From the NCBI GenBank assembly GCA_021734345.1, contig JAIPJC010000013.1:1-40843 (forward strand): DNA of 40,843 bases. The letters are read 5' to 3'. The notes under the pieces are model-generated. The model had not been told where the DNA came from and searched no databases. It saw only the letters and a program-made list of their open reading frames with translations. The translations under genes were made by a program, and so were the position numbers. Shown here one piece after another: positions 28,869-38,033 of the stretch. Origin of the DNA: Kiritimatiellales bacterium. Lineage in GTDB: Bacteria; Verrucomicrobiota; Kiritimatiellia; Kiritimatiellales; Pontiellaceae. The stretch's first letter is position 1; each line of letters starts with the position of its first letter.

Positions 28869-30848
28869 CTAGTTGAAGGTCGAAGCAACAACGTCGTCAC
28901 CCGTATGCTGGCAATCCGCATGCCGGGACTGATCGATCCGGTGGCAGAGGTTCCGGCAATCGAGCTCATGGACGGAGTAGGGCTTCACCACGCCTTGGCA
29001 TACGCCGTTTTCATCGAGCTCGCGGAGGGCAAACACAAAGTCGCGGATCAAAAGGTTGTGGGTCAACTTCATGCCCAGCACCTTTGCCCGAAGTTCGTCG
29101 CTATAGTGGTGGGTAAAGATCAGTTCGTTGATCCCGTACTGCTCGACCACGTCTTCCAGTTCATCGAAGTTTCCTAGAACGGGATAGCCGTAAACCACCT
29201 TTTGGTGTAGCGCAGGATTGTCGTCGATCAGGCCGATAATTTTCCGGGGGGCCTGTTGCTGGTCTTCAAAGGAAGCTTGGCGCAAATAGAGAATGGCGTT
29301 TTCGCCGGCGCCGAGGATGAGGGTGCGGGAATCGAAGTCGGGACCGATCGAGCAGCGCAGCCAGGCACCGAGGTCGCGCACCACCCGCAGCGATGCGCGA
29401 ATGCCGACGATGCCGATCATGGCACCAAGCGAGTGCACTGCCGCTGCAATCAACAACTCGCCACGCGACAGGTCGGTCGTCCATAGCAACGCAACAAACG
29501 CCAAGGCTTCGCCGGCCAGCAGTTGGAGCATCAGCACCACCAACTGCGAGCTGCGCGAGCGGGTCCATACCGTCCGATAGGCTCCATACAGGTAGATCGT
29601 TGCAAAGGGAATCGTGACGCAGATTGCCAGAAGCGCCTCCGTTACGGGAAAGGAAAGAACCATGCCGAACGTAAAAAACGTCACGGCCAGCAAGCACGCC
29701 AAATCCCATCCGATGGCCACCAGCACGCCGATCCTGTTGCGTGGACGGCGCACGCCGTGCAGGACGACCTGGGTGGTGGTCCACAATTCGATTTGCGCCA
29801 ATTGGCGGACAATCACGTGCAGCACCACGATCATGCCGATCATGAGGAGCGCGGTGCGGTTGGACGTCATGGCCGTTGCGCCGAGCGCAATCAGACAGAT
29901 GAATCCGGCGGCGGCATAGAGGGAGATTGCGGCCTTGCGCTGGGTCATTCCGCTGCGCATGAGCTTGTGGTGGATATGGTCGAGGTCCGGTCCAAAAATC
30001 TTGGTGGCCAGATTGTCCTTCTTGATAATCGAAATCAGCTTGCGCCCTAGGCGCCGCCATACCGCCAGAATCACGTCGAAGACCGGAACACCCACAGCAA
30101 GCAACGGCACCAGCAAAGCCACCATCATCGACTGCTTCACATTCGCCTTCAACGACACGGCCGCGAGCATGAACCCGATGAACATGCTGCCGCAGTCCTC
30201 GAGGAAGACCGATGCCGGATTGAAATTGTAGCGCAGGAAGCCCAGGCAAGCCCCCGCCAATGCCACCAGTACCAGCGCATCGGTCGGTTGATGAAGCGAA
30301 AGCAACATGCCGGCAAGCCCGGCGCTGGCGATCATCCCCAGTCCGGCGCACACCCCATCCATGCCATCGATCAGGTTGAAGGCGTTGATCAGCAAGGTGA
30401 ACCAAAACAACGTCGCGCCTAGATTGACCAGAAACGGCAGCTGTATGTGCAGGAAGGCCTGGAAGGTGAACCCTCCGAAAAACATCAGCAGCGCAACGCC
30501 CAGCTGACCCAATAGCTTGAACCAGGCGCGCATCGAGAACCGGTCGTCGAAAATTCCTACCAGCAGCAGCAGGAGCGACCCGGCGAACACGAACCCCCAT
30601 TCCGGAAGTTGCATGCTTCCCGCCAGATTCCGCCACGGCCCAAAAAATGCGATGACCAGTCCCAGATGCGTCGCCAGAAACACCGCAATACCGCCGCAGC
30701 GGGGTATCGGCGTCTTATGGATCCGGCGCTCCGACGGCTCATCCACCAGCCCCAACATCGGGGCGAGCTTCTTCACCCACGGCACCAGAAGCCACGAGGC
30801 CACCAGGCTGGCCAAAAAAACCACTCCGTATTTCACGATAAATCCCAT
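28869..30848 (-). CDS. Fusion: WecA/MraY-family glycosyl-1-phosphate transferase + second membrane segment + Rossmann (WbpM N-terminal/CoA-binding-like) domain
   Basis: GLVDEPSERRIHKTPIPRCGGIAVF, NAFNLIDGMDGVCAGLG, DLDHIHHKLMRSGMTQRKA; C-terminal TLILGAGENAILYLRQASF...IIGLIDDNPALHQKVVYGYPVLG. Confidence 0.85.
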   Translation of the reverse strand: MGFIVKYGVVFLASLVASWLLVPWVKKLAPMLGLVDEPSERRIHKTPIPRCGGIAVFLATHLGLVIAFFGPWRNLAGSMQLPEWGFVFAGSLLLLLVGIFDDRFSMRAWFKLLGQLGVALLMFFGGFTFQAFLHIQLPFLVNLGATLFWFTLLINAFNLIDGMDGVCAGLGMIASAGLAGMLLSLHQPTDALVLVALAGACLGFLRYNFNPASVFLEDCGSMFIGFMLAAVSLKANVKQSMMVALLVPLLAVGVPVFDVILAVWRRLGRKLISIIKKDNLATKIFGPDLDHIHHKLMRSGMTQRKAAISLYAAAGFICLIALGATAMTSNRTALLMIGMIVVLHVIVRQLAQIELWTTTQVVLHGVRRPRNRIGVLVAIGWDLACLLAVTFFTFGMVLSFPVTEALLAICVTIPFATIYLYGAYRTVWTRSRSSQLVVLMLQLLAGEALAFVALLWTTDLSRGELLIAAAVHSLGAMIGIVGIRASLRVVRDLGAWLRCSIGPDFDSRTLILGAGENAILYLRQASFEDQQQAPRKIIGLIDDNPALHQKVVYGYPVLGNFDELEDVVEQYGINELIFTHHYSDELRAKVLGMKLTHNLLIRDFVFALRELDENGVCQGVVKPYSVHELDCRNLCHRIDQSRHADCQHTGDDVVASTFN

Positions 30849-31188
30849 AATCCATGATCCTTCGTCGTCGCTGAAAGCAGAACGGAACGGGTTCCCTTGC
30901 TGCCGGCACATTGGCAAATTATAAGCAAATTGCGTGCCTTCGGGAAGTCCCCGTCCTCGAATCGCGGCGATCCTAAAATTCCCCGTCCCAAAAGCAAAGC
31001 CATTCGCACATCTATAATTCCCGCTAGACCTCCCTGACTTCAATGACCCGGTCTTGGTCTTTACAAGCCTCCATCCGTCCCTTATCTTGTCCCGCTTTGC
31101 AGAAAGGTGGGAAAGCGGTCTGGCCAAATAGGAGTGGCTTTGGTCTACTTCCTGCTGTTTCAATTCGATGACGACAGGCGACGGAAAC

Positions 31189-32667
31189 ATGCACAAAGGT
31201 CTCCATATAAATCTATTTCTGGCGGGCCGCCCATGCCTCGTGGTAGGTGGCGGAAAAGTGGCCTGGCATAAAATCCAGCTACTACTGGATGCCGGAGCAA
31301 AAGTAGCGGTCGTCAGCCCCGAAGTCTGTCCCGAAGTCGGCGAGCTCATCGGACAAGGCCTTGTAATCCACACGCCGCGCCCCTTTGAAGACCACGACGT
31401 GGCCGGCGCCACCATCGTCTATGCCGCCACCAACGTCCGGGCAGTCAACCGCAATGTGCTCGAAAGCTGCCGGGCGCAGCATATTCTCTGCTGCTGCGTC
31501 GACGGCAACTGGGCGCAGAGCGACTTCACCACCCCCGCCATCACCCGCCGCAACCAGCTGACGGTATCCGTTTCCTCCGGCGGCAACGACTGCCGCCAAT
31601 CCAAGATGATCAAGAACAGCCTCGCGCGCCATCTGAAAATGATGGAGGCCGCCCACCTCGTCATCGTCGGCACCGACCACAACCACCTGACGGTCGAAGA
31701 GCGCGAACCCTTCCACCTGACCGGCCCCCGCTTCGAACGGGCCGGCTTCATGATCATGCAGCTCTGGGGCATCCACGAATTCATGGTGCTCAACACCTGC
31801 AACCGCGTCGAAGTCATCGCCGTCGTTTCCGAAGAAACCGCCCGGAACGGCATCCTGCGGCACATCATGGGTTTCACCCATCTCAAGGAAGACAAGTTCT
31901 ACCTCAAAACCGGCAAGGCCGCCTTCGAACACCTCTGCCTCGTCACCGCCGGCATGCTCTCGCAAACGCCCGGCGAAAACCACATCACCGCGCAAATCAA
32001 GGATGCCCTCGAAGAAGCCAAGACGCGCGGCTGGGCCGGCAACATGACCCAGGAATGGGTCTCCTTCGCGCTGCGCGTTTCCAAGGAGATCAAAAACCAC
32101 GTCGCACCGCTGCTGCACAGCTACGAGATCGAAGACCTTGCGCTAAAATACTGCGAATTCCGCGGCAAGGATCTCTCCGCCTCCACGATCATGGTGCTCG
32201 GTGCCGGCATAGTCGGCAAGGGCCTCGTCAAGGAAAGCCTTCAAAAGGTGAAAAAAATCATCTGGTGCTACCACGTCAACAAACCCGAAATTTCCAAGGA
32301 CTGGAACGGCAAGGTCGAAGTCTGCACCTTCAACGACATGAAGGAACGCATCACCCAGGCCGACATCATCGTCAGCGCCACCGAGGCGCCCGGCCATCTG
32401 CTGCACCTCGGCCACGCCCCGTTCTTCAACCAGGAGCGCCCCGTTTTGGTGATCGACCTCGGCATGCCCCGCAACATCGATCCCGAACTCGACGACCTCT
32501 CGTCGGACATCACCGTGGTCGACCTCGACGGCCTCAAATACTGGTACCGCCGCGAGCTCACCGACATGAACGACATCCTCTCCCGCAGCCGCGCCATCAT
32601 TGCCGAACACCAGGATCTCTATGAAAAGATCACCAACAGTTTTCAGGGCGGGAACGCGTCCAAGTAG
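31189..32667 (+). CDS. hemA: Fusion: siroheme synthase N-terminal domain (precorrin-2 dehydrogenase-like) + glutamyl-tRNA reductase
   Basis: N-term GRPCLVVGGGKVAWHKIQLLLDAGAKVAVVSPEV; C-term HLVIVGTDHNHLTVEEREPF, LNTCNRVEV catalytic Cys, MVLGAGIVGKGL. Confidence 0.9.
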   Translation: MHKGLHINLFLAGRPCLVVGGGKVAWHKIQLLLDAGAKVAVVSPEVCPEVGELIGQGLVIHTPRPFEDHDVAGATIVYAATNVRAVNRNVLESCRAQHILCCCVDGNWAQSDFTTPAITRRNQLTVSVSSGGNDCRQSKMIKNSLARHLKMMEAAHLVIVGTDHNHLTVEEREPFHLTGPRFERAGFMIMQLWGIHEFMVLNTCNRVEVIAVVSEETARNGILRHIMGFTHLKEDKFYLKTGKAAFEHLCLVTAGMLSQTPGENHITAQIKDALEEAKTRGWAGNMTQEWVSFALRVSKEIKNHVAPLLHSYEIEDLALKYCEFRGKDLSASTIMVLGAGIVGKGLVKESLQKVKKIIWCYHVNKPEISKDWNGKVEVCTFNDMKERITQADIIVSATEAPGHLLHLGHAPFFNQERPVLVIDLGMPRNIDPELDDLSSDITVVDLDGLKYWYRRELTDMNDILSRSRAIIAEHQDLYEKITNSFQGGNASK

Positions 32668-34747
32668 CCTCGCGCTGACGCAAAGCCGCGCCGCGCTCGA
32701 CCGCATCGAAAGCCTGCTCGACGGCGTCGCCTTCGAGCAAGTGAAGATCACCTCCGTCGGCGATACCGACCGCACCACCGACCTGCGCGAAAGCCCCGCC
32801 GACTTCTTCACCCGCGAACTCGACGCCGCCCTGCTTCGCGGCGACATCGACCTCGCCGTCCACAGCGCCAAGGACCTGCCCGAACCCATGCCCGCCGGCA
32901 TCGACTGGTACTGGCTCCCCTGGCGCGAAGAGCCGCGCGACGCTCTCATCCTGGCCAAAGGCCGGAAGATTTCCGACCTGCCTGGCAACCCCGTCATCGG
33001 CGTCAGCTCCGCCCGCCGCGAAGCCTACTGCACCAAGCGCTTCCCCTCCGCCATCCAGAAAAACATCCGCGGCAACATCGACGAGCGCATCGCGCAGGTC
33101 GACAACGGAACCTACGACATCGTCGTCATGGCCGGTGCTGCCCTCGTCCGTCTCGGCATCGAAGAGCGCATCACCGAATGGATCCCGCTCGACGAACTCG
33201 AAGTCCCCGAAGGCCAGGGCCATCTCGCCGTCACCTTCCGCGAAGGCGATGAAAGGATGACGGCGCTCCGCAACCTGTTCACGCCGGCCGTCGTCTTCGC
33301 CGGCGCGGGCGTGAGCAACAAGGAACTCTGCACCGTCGCCACCCTGCACGCCCTGCAACGCTGCGACATCTGCCTCCACGACTCGCTCATCGACCCCTCC
33401 CTGCTCGCCGAACTTCCACCGCACGCCAGCGCCATCGATGTCGGCAAACGCTGCGGTGCCCACAGCAAAGAGCAGCACGAAACCACCCGGCTCATCTGCG
33501 AATGCGCGCGGCAGAGCAAACGCATCGTGCGCCTCAAAGGCGGCGATCCCGGCATCTTCGGCCGCCTCGCCGAGGAAACCGAAGCGCTCGAACACCTCGG
33601 CATCCCCTTCCGCGTCATCCCCGGCATCAGCGCCCTCCAGGCCGCCACAACCGGCACCGGAATGCTGCTCACCCGTCGCGATATTTCGCGCGGCTTCGTC
33701 GCCCTCACCCCGCGCATGCACGGCGGCGGATTGGCCCGTTGCGACGCGGAAATGAAAAGCCAACTTCCGGTCATCTACTACATGTCGATCAAGGCGATCG
33801 AACCGATTGCCCGGCAGCTGCTCGACGACGGCGTTCCAGCCGATACCCCGGTCGCGCTGGTCTTCAACGCCGGCGGCGAAGACGAAAACATCATCAAGAC
33901 CACGCTCGGCGAACTGCCGAGCCAGTCGATGCCCCACTGTGTCAAGCAACCTGGCCTCATCATCGTCGGCAACATCACGGCCTACGCCTACAAGACCGAA
34001 CTCGGCGCCTTGCAAGGTCGGAAAATCCTGCTCACCTGCTCCGAGGCCATACAGGAAAAGGCCGCCGCGCTCGTCCGCGATTTTGGTGGCCGCCCGATCC
34101 AACTCCCCCTGATCCGTTTGAAATGTAGACGCGGCTTCCAGCCGCGTTGCGCAGAATACGACTGGCTGGTCGTCACCTCCCCCTCTTCCGTACGTGCATT
34201 CATGGAATTGATTCACGATCAAAAAATAGACTACCGCACCATCCCGAAGATCATGGTTTGCGGACGCGGCACCGCCGACGAGTTCGCGCAATACAACCTC
34301 CAAGTCGATGCCCAGCCCGAATCGGACTTCAGCGCCGAAGCGCTGATCGAACTCGCAAAGGCTACCTTGAAACCCGACGACAAAATTTTGCGCGTCCGTT
34401 CCGACAAAGCCGGCCCGCAACTCGCCGAAGCCCTGCGCTCCAACGGCGCGGACGTCGAAGACGCCATCCTCTACGACAACGAACGCATCGACCACGGCGA
34501 TCTGCCCGGTTTCGACGTCGTCTTCTTCGCCAGCGCATCCGCCGTCGACTCCCTCGTCGGCCAATGGGGCACCGCCGCACTCGCCGGAAAAACCATTTGC
34601 GTCATCGGCAAACCCACCGCCCAGGCGCTGGAAAAACACGGCCTCCGCCATGATATAATGGCTCGCGAAGCCACGGTGATGGGTGCTATCCATTCATGTG
34701 CAGAATATTTCGTAGGAGAAAAACTATGTACCCGGAAATCAGACTAA
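32621..34747 (+). CDS. Fusion: truncated porphobilinogen deaminase (HemC domains 1-2) + uroporphyrinogen-III C-methyltransferase (CobA) + uroporphyrinogen-III synthase (HemD)
   Basis: AGTRPSSLALTQSRAAL, LAVHSAKDLPEPMP, NIRGNIDERIAQVDNGTYD; VVFAGAGVSNKELCTVATLHALQRCDICLHDSLID, RLKGGDPGIFGR, PGISALQAA; C-terminal HemD-like KILLTCSEAIQEK...YDWLVVTSPSSVRAF. Confidence 0.88.
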   Translation: MKRSPTVFRAGTRPSSLALTQSRAALDRIESLLDGVAFEQVKITSVGDTDRTTDLRESPADFFTRELDAALLRGDIDLAVHSAKDLPEPMPAGIDWYWLPWREEPRDALILAKGRKISDLPGNPVIGVSSARREAYCTKRFPSAIQKNIRGNIDERIAQVDNGTYDIVVMAGAALVRLGIEERITEWIPLDELEVPEGQGHLAVTFREGDERMTALRNLFTPAVVFAGAGVSNKELCTVATLHALQRCDICLHDSLIDPSLLAELPPHASAIDVGKRCGAHSKEQHETTRLICECARQSKRIVRLKGGDPGIFGRLAEETEALEHLGIPFRVIPGISALQAATTGTGMLLTRRDISRGFVALTPRMHGGGLARCDAEMKSQLPVIYYMSIKAIEPIARQLLDDGVPADTPVALVFNAGGEDENIIKTTLGELPSQSMPHCVKQPGLIIVGNITAYAYKTELGALQGRKILLTCSEAIQEKAAALVRDFGGRPIQLPLIRLKCRRGFQPRCAEYDWLVVTSPSSVRAFMELIHDQKIDYRTIPKIMVCGRGTADEFAQYNLQVDAQPESDFSAEALIELAKATLKPDDKILRVRSDKAGPQLAEALRSNGADVEDAILYDNERIDHGDLPGFDVVFFASASAVDSLVGQWGTAALAGKTICVIGKPTAQALEKHGLRHDIMAREATVMGAIHSCAEYFVGEKLCTRKSD
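34125..34152 (+). repeat. 28-bp palindrome-containing repeat, copy 2 (inside the hemD segment)
   Basis: gtagacgcggcttccagccgcgttgcgc, identical to the reverse complement of 19736-19763. Confidence 0.85.
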
Positions 34748-35706
34748 GACGCCTGCGCCAGAGCGCAGGGATCCGCAGAATGCTGGACGCGCCGCTGCCC
34801 GGTCCGGAAAAATTCATATGGCCGGCGTTTGTCATCGACGGCGCGGCAAAGCGCGAGCCGATCGATGCGATGCCGGGGCAGTCGCGGTTGAGCGTCGACC
34901 AATTGCTGATCGATCTTGAACCCGTTGTCGAGTCCGGCGTAAACGGGGTCCTGCTGTTTGGTTTGGTCGAGGATTCCGAAAAGGATTACGCCGGCACGGC
35001 CGCCTACAACGACAAGGGTGCCGTGCAACGCGCCATCCGCGAGGTGAAATCCCGCTTCCCCGATTTAGTGGTCACGGCCGATGTCTGTGTCTGCGCCTAC
35101 ACGACTCACGGCCACTGCGGCCCGCTGACCGAATCCGGCGATGTGGATAACGATGCCGCCAACGAGGTGCTCGCCAAGATCGCCGTCTCCTACGCCGCCG
35201 CCGGTGCCGACATCGTTGCGCCGAGCGCGATGATGGACGGGCAGGTTGAAGCGATCCGCACCGCGCTCGACGCCAACGCCTTCAATCAAACGCTGCTCAT
35301 GAGCTATTCGACCAAGTTTGCATCGGCCATGTACGGCCCGTTCCGCGAGGCGGAAAAATCGCAACCCGGCAAGGGCGACCGCAAGGGCTACCAGGCGTCG
35401 TACGGCGATCTGCGCACCGCGCTGCGCGAGTCGGAACTCGACGAATTGGAAGGCGCGGACATGCTGATGGTCAAACCATCGCTTTTCTACCTCGACGTGC
35501 TGGCCAAGATGCGCGAAGCAACCGACCTGCCGATCGCGGCCTACAACGTCAGCGGCGAATATTCCATGCTGCACGCCACCGCCGAACGCGGCTGGGGCGA
35601 CCTAAAAGGCATGGTGCAGGAATCGTCCGCCGCGCTCGTCCGCGCCGGTGCCGACATCCTCATCTCCTACTGGGCCAACCAGTACGACAAGTACTTCCGC
35701 AATTAG
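34726..35706 (+). CDS. hemB: Delta-aminolevulinic acid dehydratase (porphobilinogen synthase)
   Basis: RRLRQSAGIRRML, VVTADVCVCAYTTHGHCG, DIVAPSAMMDG, MLMVKPSLFYLDVL, YNVSGEYSML; RBS taggag. Confidence 0.96.
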   Translation: MYPEIRLRRLRQSAGIRRMLDAPLPGPEKFIWPAFVIDGAAKREPIDAMPGQSRLSVDQLLIDLEPVVESGVNGVLLFGLVEDSEKDYAGTAAYNDKGAVQRAIREVKSRFPDLVVTADVCVCAYTTHGHCGPLTESGDVDNDAANEVLAKIAVSYAAAGADIVAPSAMMDGQVEAIRTALDANAFNQTLLMSYSTKFASAMYGPFREAEKSQPGKGDRKGYQASYGDLRTALRESELDELEGADMLMVKPSLFYLDVLAKMREATDLPIAAYNVSGEYSMLHATAERGWGDLKGMVQESSAALVRAGADILISYWANQYDKYFRN

Positions 35707-35713
35707 GCTGGAG

Positions 35714-35733
35714 GGACGCTGGCCTCAGCGTCC
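35714..35733. terminator. Hairpin between convergent hemB and galM
   Basis: Perfect 8-bp stem ggacgctg-gcct-cagcgtcc; no T run, so assignment is tentative. Confidence 0.4.
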
Positions 35734-35763
35734 GGTCATTGAGGACAATGCCCCTCCAAATCC

Positions 35764-36795
35764 CTATTGGGCTACGCCAAACGTGTAGATGCAGGTTTGG
35801 GTATAGGTTTCGCCGGAAGCGAGTTCCGTCGACGGGAAGTCCGGTTGATTCGGGCTGTCGGGATAGTGCTGGGTTTCGAGGCAGAAGCCTTCGCGCCAGT
35901 TATAGACCGCGCCGCCTTTGCCTTTGACGTTGTCAAGGAAGTTGCCGGCGTAGAGCTGCACGCCGGGCGCGGTGGTCCAGCATTCGAGCGTGCGGCCGCT
36001 GGCCGGATCTAGCACCTTGGCCGCGAGGGTGAGCTCGCCGGCCGCCGATTGGTTGATGCAGTAGTTGTGGTCGTAGCCTGCGCCCGCCCGGTCAATGTTC
36101 TTGCCGAGCGGCGTGGGCGACCGGAAATCCATTTCGGTTCCGGCGACGGCGCGCAACTCGCCGGTCGGGATGGCGGTGTCGTCGACCACGGTGTAGCGGT
36201 CGGCGTTGATCATCATCAGATGGTCGTAGTGCGTGCCGCCACCCGCGAGGTTGAAGTAGCTGTGGTTGGTCAGGTTGAGAATGGTTTTCCGATCAGTGCG
36301 GGCCGTGTATTCGATCCGCAGTTCGTTTGCATCGGTCAGGCTGAAAAGTACCACGACGGTCAACGTGCCGGGATAGCCTTCCTCGCCATCGGGACTGGTG
36401 AGCGACATCTTGACGGCATTCTCGCCCACGATTTCCGCGTCCCACAGCTTCTTGTCGAATCCGAGCAAGCCGCCGTGCAGCGCGTTTACGCCATTGTTGA
36501 TGGCGAGCTGGTATTCAACACCATCGACGCTGAACCGGCCCTTGGCGATGCGGTTGGCGTAGCGGCCGCAGGTAGCGCCAAAGTATGGATTGCCCGCGCT
36601 TTGATAGCCCGCCATGTCGTCGAAGCCCAGCACCACATCGGCGAAGTTGCCGGCGCGATCGGGTGCCTCCACCGAAACGATGGTGGCGCCGTGGTTGATG
36701 ATCTTCACCTTTACGCCGTTGCCGTTCGCGAGGATGAAGACGTCGACGTTCTGGCCGGCGCTGGTTTTCCCGAAAGGTTGCTTTTCAATTCCCAT
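35764..36795 (-). CDS. galM: Aldose 1-epimerase
   Basis: KVKIINHGATIVSVEAPDRAG, YFGATCGRYANRIAKGRF, NNGVNALHGG, LTNHSYFNLAG; ATG 36795. Confidence 0.95.
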   Translation of the reverse strand: MGIEKQPFGKTSAGQNVDVFILANGNGVKVKIINHGATIVSVEAPDRAGNFADVVLGFDDMAGYQSAGNPYFGATCGRYANRIAKGRFSVDGVEYQLAINNGVNALHGGLLGFDKKLWDAEIVGENAVKMSLTSPDGEEGYPGTLTVVVLFSLTDANELRIEYTARTDRKTILNLTNHSYFNLAGGGTHYDHLMMINADRYTVVDDTAIPTGELRAVAGTEMDFRSPTPLGKNIDRAGAGYDHNYCINQSAAGELTLAAKVLDPASGRTLECWTTAPGVQLYAGNFLDNVKGKGGAVYNWREGFCLETQHYPDSPNQPDFPSTELASGETYTQTCIYTFGVAQ

Positions 36796-36928
36796 TTTCA
36801 ATCTCCTTGATGCTGTCTCGAACCGAGGCGGATGACTCCAAGGATTGGAACACAGCCCACGCCGGTTTTCATTGGTTTGTTTTTCTAAAACAGGGAACTG
36901 CATCCCCGTGCCTCTCATCTTTGTTCGG

Positions 36929-36954
36929 AATGATGAAAAAAGCCTCCTGACGCC
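36929..36954 (+). repeat. Left copy of inverted repeat flanking the accessory segment
   Basis: aatgatgaaaaaagcctcctgacgcc. Confidence 0.7.
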
Positions 36955-36963
36955 GTGCACACC

Positions 36964-37866
36964 TCAATTTAGGCTACTCGCAAATCCAGATTCCTTTAGT
37001 TTCGACTTAAAGTAGTCATCAAGGTCGAGTCTTTGGATGTACTCAGGAATATTCAGCGTATAAATATCGCCTCGGGCCTTGGCGCTCTCGCCTTCGTACA
37101 GTCCAAAATCTTCGAGATGAAACTCTCGTTGGTACGGAGGAGAAATGAACACACGAGGAAATTTTGCGAGGCTCCAGTAGTCTTTCAGCTCCTGTGTCGT
37201 GACCGTCATAATCGGAATCGACAAATCAACATGCCTGAAGAGCAACCTGCCCATCACCAATAGGCTTTCCAGATAATCCCGCCACAAAGGCCACTCTTCC
37301 CCACACACTAAGTAACGATACAAGTACGTTTCCGAGTTCAGTTGCTTTATCATCCCCCGCATGAGAAATCCAATGCGACCATTGGTGCTTTGCCGGTCTT
37401 TTGTCAGATCGTGGTCTTCAGAGTCGATGAATACAAACGCTTCCAGAAATTCACTGTCGCGCATTAACTCGACAACATCATCTATTATCCTATTCGGATG
37501 CCTAGTGTAGCTTTTGTAGGGATATATTTGATTCGAGCTTCCATCCAACCACTCGCGTTGAACTCCAAAATATCGCGCCGTCCAGTCCAACACTTTCGGA
37601 GTAAGAACACTCAGGATCTTTTCATCGGATGTAAGCTTATCCAGCGTGATCCCAAATTCAGAAGGAAAGATGTCAGCTGCGTGCTGTAATTTCAGTTCAT
37701 GTCCTACAAACAGATCCCGAAATCGACGAGCAACTATGGTAACATGATTCTCCGAGGAGACTATGTCATCAGAAACAGGAACGCCTTTAAGGCGGCGAAA
37801 AAGCTCATGTAGATTGACTGAGAAGCCCCATAGCCCTGGCTTTGCTTCAAATATTTTATCCACCAT
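36964..37866 (-). CDS. Hypothetical 300-aa protein with a possible N-terminal helical/HTH-like region
   Basis: Intact ORF in AT-richer DNA; LTPKVLDWTARYFGVQREWLDG segment; no confident family. Confidence 0.8.
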   Translation of the reverse strand: MVDKIFEAKPGLWGFSVNLHELFRRLKGVPVSDDIVSSENHVTIVARRFRDLFVGHELKLQHAADIFPSEFGITLDKLTSDEKILSVLTPKVLDWTARYFGVQREWLDGSSNQIYPYKSYTRHPNRIIDDVVELMRDSEFLEAFVFIDSEDHDLTKDRQSTNGRIGFLMRGMIKQLNSETYLYRYLVCGEEWPLWRDYLESLLVMGRLLFRHVDLSIPIMTVTTQELKDYWSLAKFPRVFISPPYQREFHLEDFGLYEGESAKARGDIYTLNIPEYIQRLDLDDYFKSKLKESGFASSLN

Positions 37867-37917
37867 TATTTCTCCAGAGTCTTAGATTATGCCTGATTCT
37901 CCCAATTATTAATGCGT

Positions 37918-38031
37918 CTAGAGGATGGCGTTGATCCGCTGGCGGTCCACGCCAAGTTCCTTGGCAATCTGCGCCGCTTTAAGACCATTCCCCCAGCCCA
38001 GCATCTCCAGAATCTGTGGTGCTAAATCCAT
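37918..38031 (-). CDS. 37-aa HTH-only mini-ORF (MDLAPQILEMLGWGNGLKAAQIAKELGVDRQRINAIL)
   Basis: ATG at 38031 directly after the AAA ATPase stop, TAG at 37918; AAQIAKELGVDRQRINAIL resembles an HTH helix pair; absent from the supplied ORF track because it is too short. Confidence 0.5.
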   Translation of the reverse strand: MDLAPQILEMLGWGNGLKAAQIAKELGVDRQRINAIL

Positions 38032-38033
38032 CC

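Noticed and set aside
32630-34693. 687-aa antisense ORF
   Set aside because: Exact antisense of the recognised HemC-CobA-HemD coding sequence in GC-rich DNA; repetitive D/G/E-rich translation without recognisable domains.
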